DNA from: Lachnospiraceae bacterium UBA4317
GTDB taxonomy: Bacteria; Bacillota_A; Clostridia; Lachnospirales; Lachnospiraceae
Reading direction: 5' to 3'
NCBI GenBank assembly: GCA_002394525.1
Contig: DGUF01000062.1
Coordinates: 1 to 5,649 of the forward strand
DNA: 5,649 bases
Shown: positions 4,298 through 5,649 of the stretch, piece by piece
Position numbering within the stretch: position 1 is the stretch's first letter
Layout: the number at the start of each line of letters is the position of its first letter
The notes under the pieces: model-generated
The model's database searches: none
The model's input: only the letters and a program-made list of their open reading frames with translations
Told to the model about the DNA's origin: nothing
Translations under genes and position numbers: made by a program

Positions 4298-5497
4298 ATG
4301 TTTCCTTATCTGATAACCTTTTTTCTGTCCATAGTGCTCTGCGCTGCCGCAGAGCGGGTCTGGCAGCGCCATCATATGGCTTTGAGCATCCCCTTCCTGG
4401 CGGCTTCCGTACTCGCGCCGACCTTTCTGGCCGGGGCGAGGGATTTTTCTGTCGGAACAGATATTCAGACCTATGGAAATTATGTTTTTCAGTATGTGCT
4501 GAACAGGAACAGCCTGGCCTCCGCTGTGCGGGGGATGAGGGAGATCGACCCGCTCTACAAGGCTCTGGCCTATGAGATCGCGCAGTTTACCGACAATCCC
4601 CACTGGCTCTACTTTTTCACTGCCCTGATCATCTGCGGCTTCACCATGGCGGGACTTCTTTTTTACCGCCGCTACTGCAGTGTGACTTTAGGCTGGACCT
4701 GCTTTCTCTTTCTCTTTTACGGAGATACCCTCAATACCATGAGGCAGTGCCTGGCCCTGGCAGTCGTTTTCTGCGGCTTCTCCCTCTTTGTCAGAATCCG
4801 GAACGATCAGATTTACCGGAGAAGGCCATGGCCTGTATATGCGGCCGGCTTCGCCCTGTGTCTGGTCATGCTCTATGTGGGAGTCCAGTTTCACACCACC
4901 GGCATGATCGCGGTCTGCCTTCCGGTCCTCTATCTGTTTCTGGAGAAGGTGCCGCTCAAGTGGATCCAGTTCTTTTTTGTCATCGCCTGCATGGCTGTGA
5001 TCATGTTTTACAGCCCGGTCGCCCGCGGTGTTCTCCGGATGGGCTTTCTGCCGGCAAAATTCTCCCGCTATCTGGCAAAGGGGGTGGCCGTGGCGCTCAA
5101 GCCCACCATCCTGCGCCTGCCCTTTGTGATCCCGATCCTTTTCTATTACGACCGCTACTGCGGCTTCCAGACCGAGGAGACGGGCTTTACGCGGACGGAC
5201 GGCATGTTCATCACCATGATGCTCTTTCTGGAGATCTGCACGGTCCAGCTGCGGAGCGTCCTGCCGGCCCTCTACAGGATCAGCTATTATTTCGGCTATT
5301 TTCGTTTTCTCGCCTACCCCAGGCTGGTCAGGATCCTGCGAAGGGACAACCGGGCCCTGGTCACGGCCCTGCTTGTGGCCTACCTGGTCGTCGTCTGGTA
5401 CTACCAGAATGTCATGCAGGGCAACAATGAGATCTATCCCTATGTCTATGCCCCCGACTGGTGGTTCCGCTGCGGGGTCGCGATCCCTGTCAACTGA
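4298..5497 (+). CDS. EpsG-family polysaccharide polymerase (polytopic membrane protein)
   Basis: This 399-residue protein is hydrophobic over most of its length, with about ten likely membrane segments starting at residues 3-18. The EpsG-family signature AGxRDxxVGTDxxxY is clear (A45-G46-A47-R48-D49, G53-T54-D55, Y59), as is the NTMRQCLALA segment (N146, R149, Q150) at the start of a helix. EpsG of Bacillus subtilis and its relatives are Wzy-like proteins thought to polymerise repeat units of exopolysaccharide at the membrane. The start has a usable Shine-Dalgarno site. Late residues (about 310-365) include a basic loop (PRLVRILRRDNR) before the last helix. The C-terminus, NNEIYPYVYAPDWW and on, is a short polar tail. 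The gene lies 25 bases after the second glycosyltransferase, probably in the same operon. I do not assign the symbol epsG because locus type and orthology cannot be shown from the window. Confidence 0.88.
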   Translation: MFPYLITFFLSIVLCAAAERVWQRHHMALSIPFLAASVLAPTFLAGARDFSVGTDIQTYGNYVFQYVLNRNSLASAVRGMREIDPLYKALAYEIAQFTDNPHWLYFFTALIICGFTMAGLLFYRRYCSVTLGWTCFLFLFYGDTLNTMRQCLALAVVFCGFSLFVRIRNDQIYRRRPWPVYAAGFALCLVMLYVGVQFHTTGMIAVCLPVLYLFLEKVPLKWIQFFFVIACMAVIMFYSPVARGVLRMGFLPAKFSRYLAKGVAVALKPTILRLPFVIPILFYYDRYCGFQTEETGFTRTDGMFITMMLFLEICTVQLRSVLPALYRISYYFGYFRFLAYPRLVRILRRDNRALVTALLVAYLVVVWYYQNVMQGNNEIYPYVYAPDWWFRCGVAIPVN

Positions 5498-5553
5498 GAA
5501 GGGTGCCTGTGCCGTGCGGCTGCCCGGGCGCCTGTGATCGCACCGGAGAAACC

Positions 5554-5601
5554 CTGACGGGCTCTCTCCCCGCCTTGCAGCGAAAAGAGAGTGTCAGCCC
5601 G
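5554..5601. repeat. Interrupted dyad in the gap after the EpsG-like gene
   Basis: CGGGCT (5558-5563) pairs with AGCCCG (5596-5601), and CTCTC (5564-5568) pairs with GAGAG (5587-5591) inside it, leaving TGTC bulged. CTGAC (5554-5558) and GTCAG (5593-5597) offer a competing stem. It ends 24 bases before the next ATG and is followed by GGAGCACTTTGAG, which lacks a proper T tract. It may be a weak attenuator or only composition; confidence is low. The rest of the 128-bp gap shows nothing else I can support. Confidence 0.35.
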
Positions 5602-5615
5602 GAGCACTTTGAGAT

Positions 5616-5620
5616 AAGAG
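5616..5620 (+). promoter_or_regulatory. Ribosome binding site of the gene starting at 5626
   Basis: AAGAGG with core AGAGG (5616-5620) lies five bases before ATG 5626 and resembles the site used by the EpsG-like gene. Confidence 0.6.
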
Positions 5621-5625
5621 GTAAT

Positions 5626-5649
5626 ATGAATATTACAGTTGCAACTCCC
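5626..5649 (+). CDS. Start of the next gene (first eight codons, 3' end outside window)
   Basis: An ATG with a good ribosome binding site opens a frame reading Met-Asn-Ile-Thr-Val-Ala-Thr-Pro to the window edge. A short hydrophobic beta-strand-like start of this kind is seen in Rossmann-fold enzymes such as glycosyltransferases of GT-B fold and nucleotide-sugar dehydrogenases, but eight residues cannot decide the family. Context suggests another polysaccharide gene. There is no overlap with the EpsG-like gene; the 128-bp gap is longer than the 25-bp one before it. Confidence 0.6.

Noticed and set aside
4747..5430. 227-codon + strand ORF inside the EpsG-like gene
   Set aside because: Out-of-frame shadow with Pro/Gly/His-rich composition, while the overlapping frame carries the EpsG signature.

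Overview
The window is a stretch of a surface-polysaccharide (capsule or exopolysaccharide) biosynthesis locus with every gene on the + strand. Content and style suggest a GC-rich Gram-positive anaerobe of the Clostridia, most likely Lachnospiraceae. The reasons are Shine-Dalgarno sites of the AGGAGG type, an EpsG-type polymerase, a ferredoxin/FrhB-family protein inside a polysaccharide cluster, and strong use of CTG, ATC, GAG and CGC/AGG codons. The taxonomic call is inference.

Layout: (1) 1-315, the 3' end of a membrane protein that resembles the C-terminus of a Wzy-type polymerase or ligase. (2) 316-617, a 302-bp gap with a perfect 10-bp hairpin and an imperfect hairpin that recalls IS200/IS605-type ends. 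(3) 618-1820, a two-cluster 4Fe-4S protein of the FrhB family. (4) 1821-1992, a gap with a tandem array of about 12-bp units (core ACAGAATAA) and a dyad region. (5) 1993-3111, a family 2 glycosyltransferase. (6) 3112-3291, a gap largely filled by a 152-bp AT-richer MITE-like element. (7) 3292-4272, a second family 2 glycosyltransferase. (8) 4298-5497, an EpsG-family polymerase. (9) 5498-5625, a short gap with dyads, then 5626-5649, the first eight codons of another gene.

How the genes work together (inference from families): the two glycosyltransferases add sugars to a lipid-linked repeat unit on the cytoplasmic face of the membrane. The EpsG-like protein, and perhaps the protein whose end is at 1-315, polymerises the units. 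The FrhB-like protein probably makes a redox modification of a sugar or a precursor; its substrate cannot be read from the sequence.

The most notable non-genic signal is the element at 3122-3273. It has imperfect terminal inverted repeats, is flanked exactly by an 8-bp direct repeat (7 of 8 identical), and carries its own hairpins. Removing it and one flanking copy leaves a 20-nt intergenic spacer with a good ribosome binding site, as expected between two operon genes. I found no RNA genes, no CRISPR array and no transposase gene.
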